From NCBI GenBank assembly GCA_027972325.1, contig JAPMOS010000249.1, forward strand, positions 1 through 41,388: a stretch of DNA of 41,388 nucleotides, in the 5' to 3' direction. Of the stretch, positions 40,456-41,388 are shown piece by piece. The stretch is from Paratrimastix pyriformis. Lineage: Eukaryota > Preaxostyla > Paratrimastigidae. The stretch's first letter is position 1; every line of letters starts with the position of its first letter. Position numbers and translations under genes: made by a program. Under the pieces are notes generated by a model. That model ran no database searches and was not told the origin of the DNA. It saw only the letters and a program-made list of their open reading frames with translations.

Positions 40456-41388
40456 CGGAGCTTCATATCATGCATTATATTATCTGTGTCAATACCTTCT
40501 CGAGTCAGTCTTCGTTTGACGAGTCTTTTCTTCTTTGTGTCATCAATCTTCTTGACAGCTTTTTCAGTGCTCTCCTTCTCGATGATTTCACCAACCTTCT
40601 TCAACTCATATTGTTTGTAGTGTTTTCAACAGTTCTCCAGACTTCAGGTTCTTGAGAACATACTTTTACCATCGAATGAGTCAATGATATAGACAGCGAG
40701 AGAATACTTTACTTCATCACCTTTAGCGAATGCTTTGAGCTTTCGAACAGCACGAACATGGTCACCAATATTATAAATACGTTCTATTTGAGTGACTGAT
40801 TGTTTGTTTGTATCATGGTTGTTGAACACATTATAAGGTGTTGCTTTAATGGTTCTGTGGTAATCATTGTTGTAAGAAGATACCAAATCAGGAAGAACTT
40901 TAGTCCAATCGGAGTCACCAGAAGAGAGACGCCAACGTTGTAGTTTGAGAGCAATTGTACGATTGAATCGTTCAACAATACCATTCTTATTGATTTCTTC
41001 AGGGTCACTGAAATGAGCCACAACATGATTATCAGTCATCCATTTGACATATTGTTTAGCTTGGAATTCATTGTCACAGTTGATGTTTTCAGGAGTACCT
41101 TTAAGTCATCATGGAAGATACTTTTATTGCTTTGAGAACCTCAGTGGCTTTCTTGTTTAAGTGGACGACAGGCAGCATAACGAGTACATCAATAACACAG
41201 AGGATGTTCAGTCCAGTTCTCGTCTTAAAACGATCATAGATGATGATATCCATCTGAACACATGCGAGAGCAGTATGAGCCACAATCGTGTTGAACTTTT
41301 GGGTTTCTATCTTCTTTCATGGTTGATAGTGGGTGTCTTAGCGTTTTGGACATCTGGGTGATTTTCTTGTCATCTTGTTTTGGGGTTA
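40452..41388 (-). pseudogene. Polinton integrase, partial (copy C)
   Basis: Same gene as 35964-36997, running off the window. The DDE-type core and C-terminal barrel region are recognisable (for example GIVERFNRTIALKLQRW and IYNIGDHVRAVRKL). It is broken, with several breaks, more than in copy B and concentrated towards the window end, where sequence quality may be poor. Confidence 0.85.

Larger units (their letters stand above)
39408..41388 (+). mobile_element. Polinton copy C, left end, nested in copy B (fossil)
   Basis: The tip AGTAGTTATAAAAGG at 39408 directly follows copy B's polymerase codons, and GTCATG just before it is the expected 6-bp target duplication. From the tip onwards it tracks copy B (TIR, 56-residue frame, integrase) almost base for base for about 1.7 kb, so the two copies are recent relatives. 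The last ~290 bp of the window show many more small differences than the rest. The element runs off the window, and the integrase part is broken. Confidence 0.92.

Overview
The window looks like nuclear, heterochromatin-like DNA from a eukaryote. It is built almost entirely of mobile-element fossils and tandem repeats. There are three partial copies of one Polinton (Maverick) family, a fossil DIRS-type tyrosine-recombinase retrotransposon, a 16-kb satellite of 171-bp units and two GC-rich minisatellites. I see no bacterial operon, rRNA or tRNA. The species cannot be named from the sequence. Polintons together with DIRS elements fit a protist, an early-branching fungus or an invertebrate or fish. 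The Polintons are clearly AT-rich, while the DIRS element, satellite and minisatellites are GC-rich.

Layout. (1) 1-11023: right part of Polinton copy A, ending in an ~890-bp terminal inverted repeat (TIR). It carries an unknown gene end, an unknown minus-strand gene, a possible minor capsid piece, a double-jelly-roll-like major capsid gene, a packaging ATPase with an N-terminal zinc-binding motif, an acidic protein, a small membrane protein, a long tail-fibre-like gene ending in a peptidase S74 chaperone, and a possible ssDNA-binding protein next to the TIR. (2) 11024-about 14928: DIRS-like element on the minus strand (gag, reverse transcriptase, tyrosine recombinase), cut by copy A. (3) 14929-30896: about 93.5 head-to-tail copies of a 171-bp satellite, nearly identical through the middle and varied at both edges. 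(4) 30897-34914: a diverged 124-bp tandem duplication, a C-rich 15-bp minisatellite, about 1.3 kb of mostly unique DNA with one possible host exon, a G-rich minisatellite, a strong hairpin, an A-tract and unassigned sequence. (5) 34915-39407: left part of Polinton copy B (TIR, a 56-aa frame, integrase, protein-primed DNA polymerase B). (6) 39408-41388: left end of Polinton copy C, inserted in copy B's polymerase gene.

Taken together, copy A shows the virion and packaging half of the family and copies B and C show the integration and replication half, all with the same TIR. Outer ends of copies A and B face each other across 23.9 kb of GC-rich repeat DNA. The near-homogeneous nucleosome-sized satellite, the adjoining DIRS element and repeated Polinton insertion together suggest pericentromeric or centromeric chromatin. 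That is inference only. The most unusual points are the palindrome-rich 171-bp satellite, the S74 fibre and possible NCLDV-like ssDNA-binding gene in a Polinton, and the intact 56-aa frame beside the TIR in both B and C.
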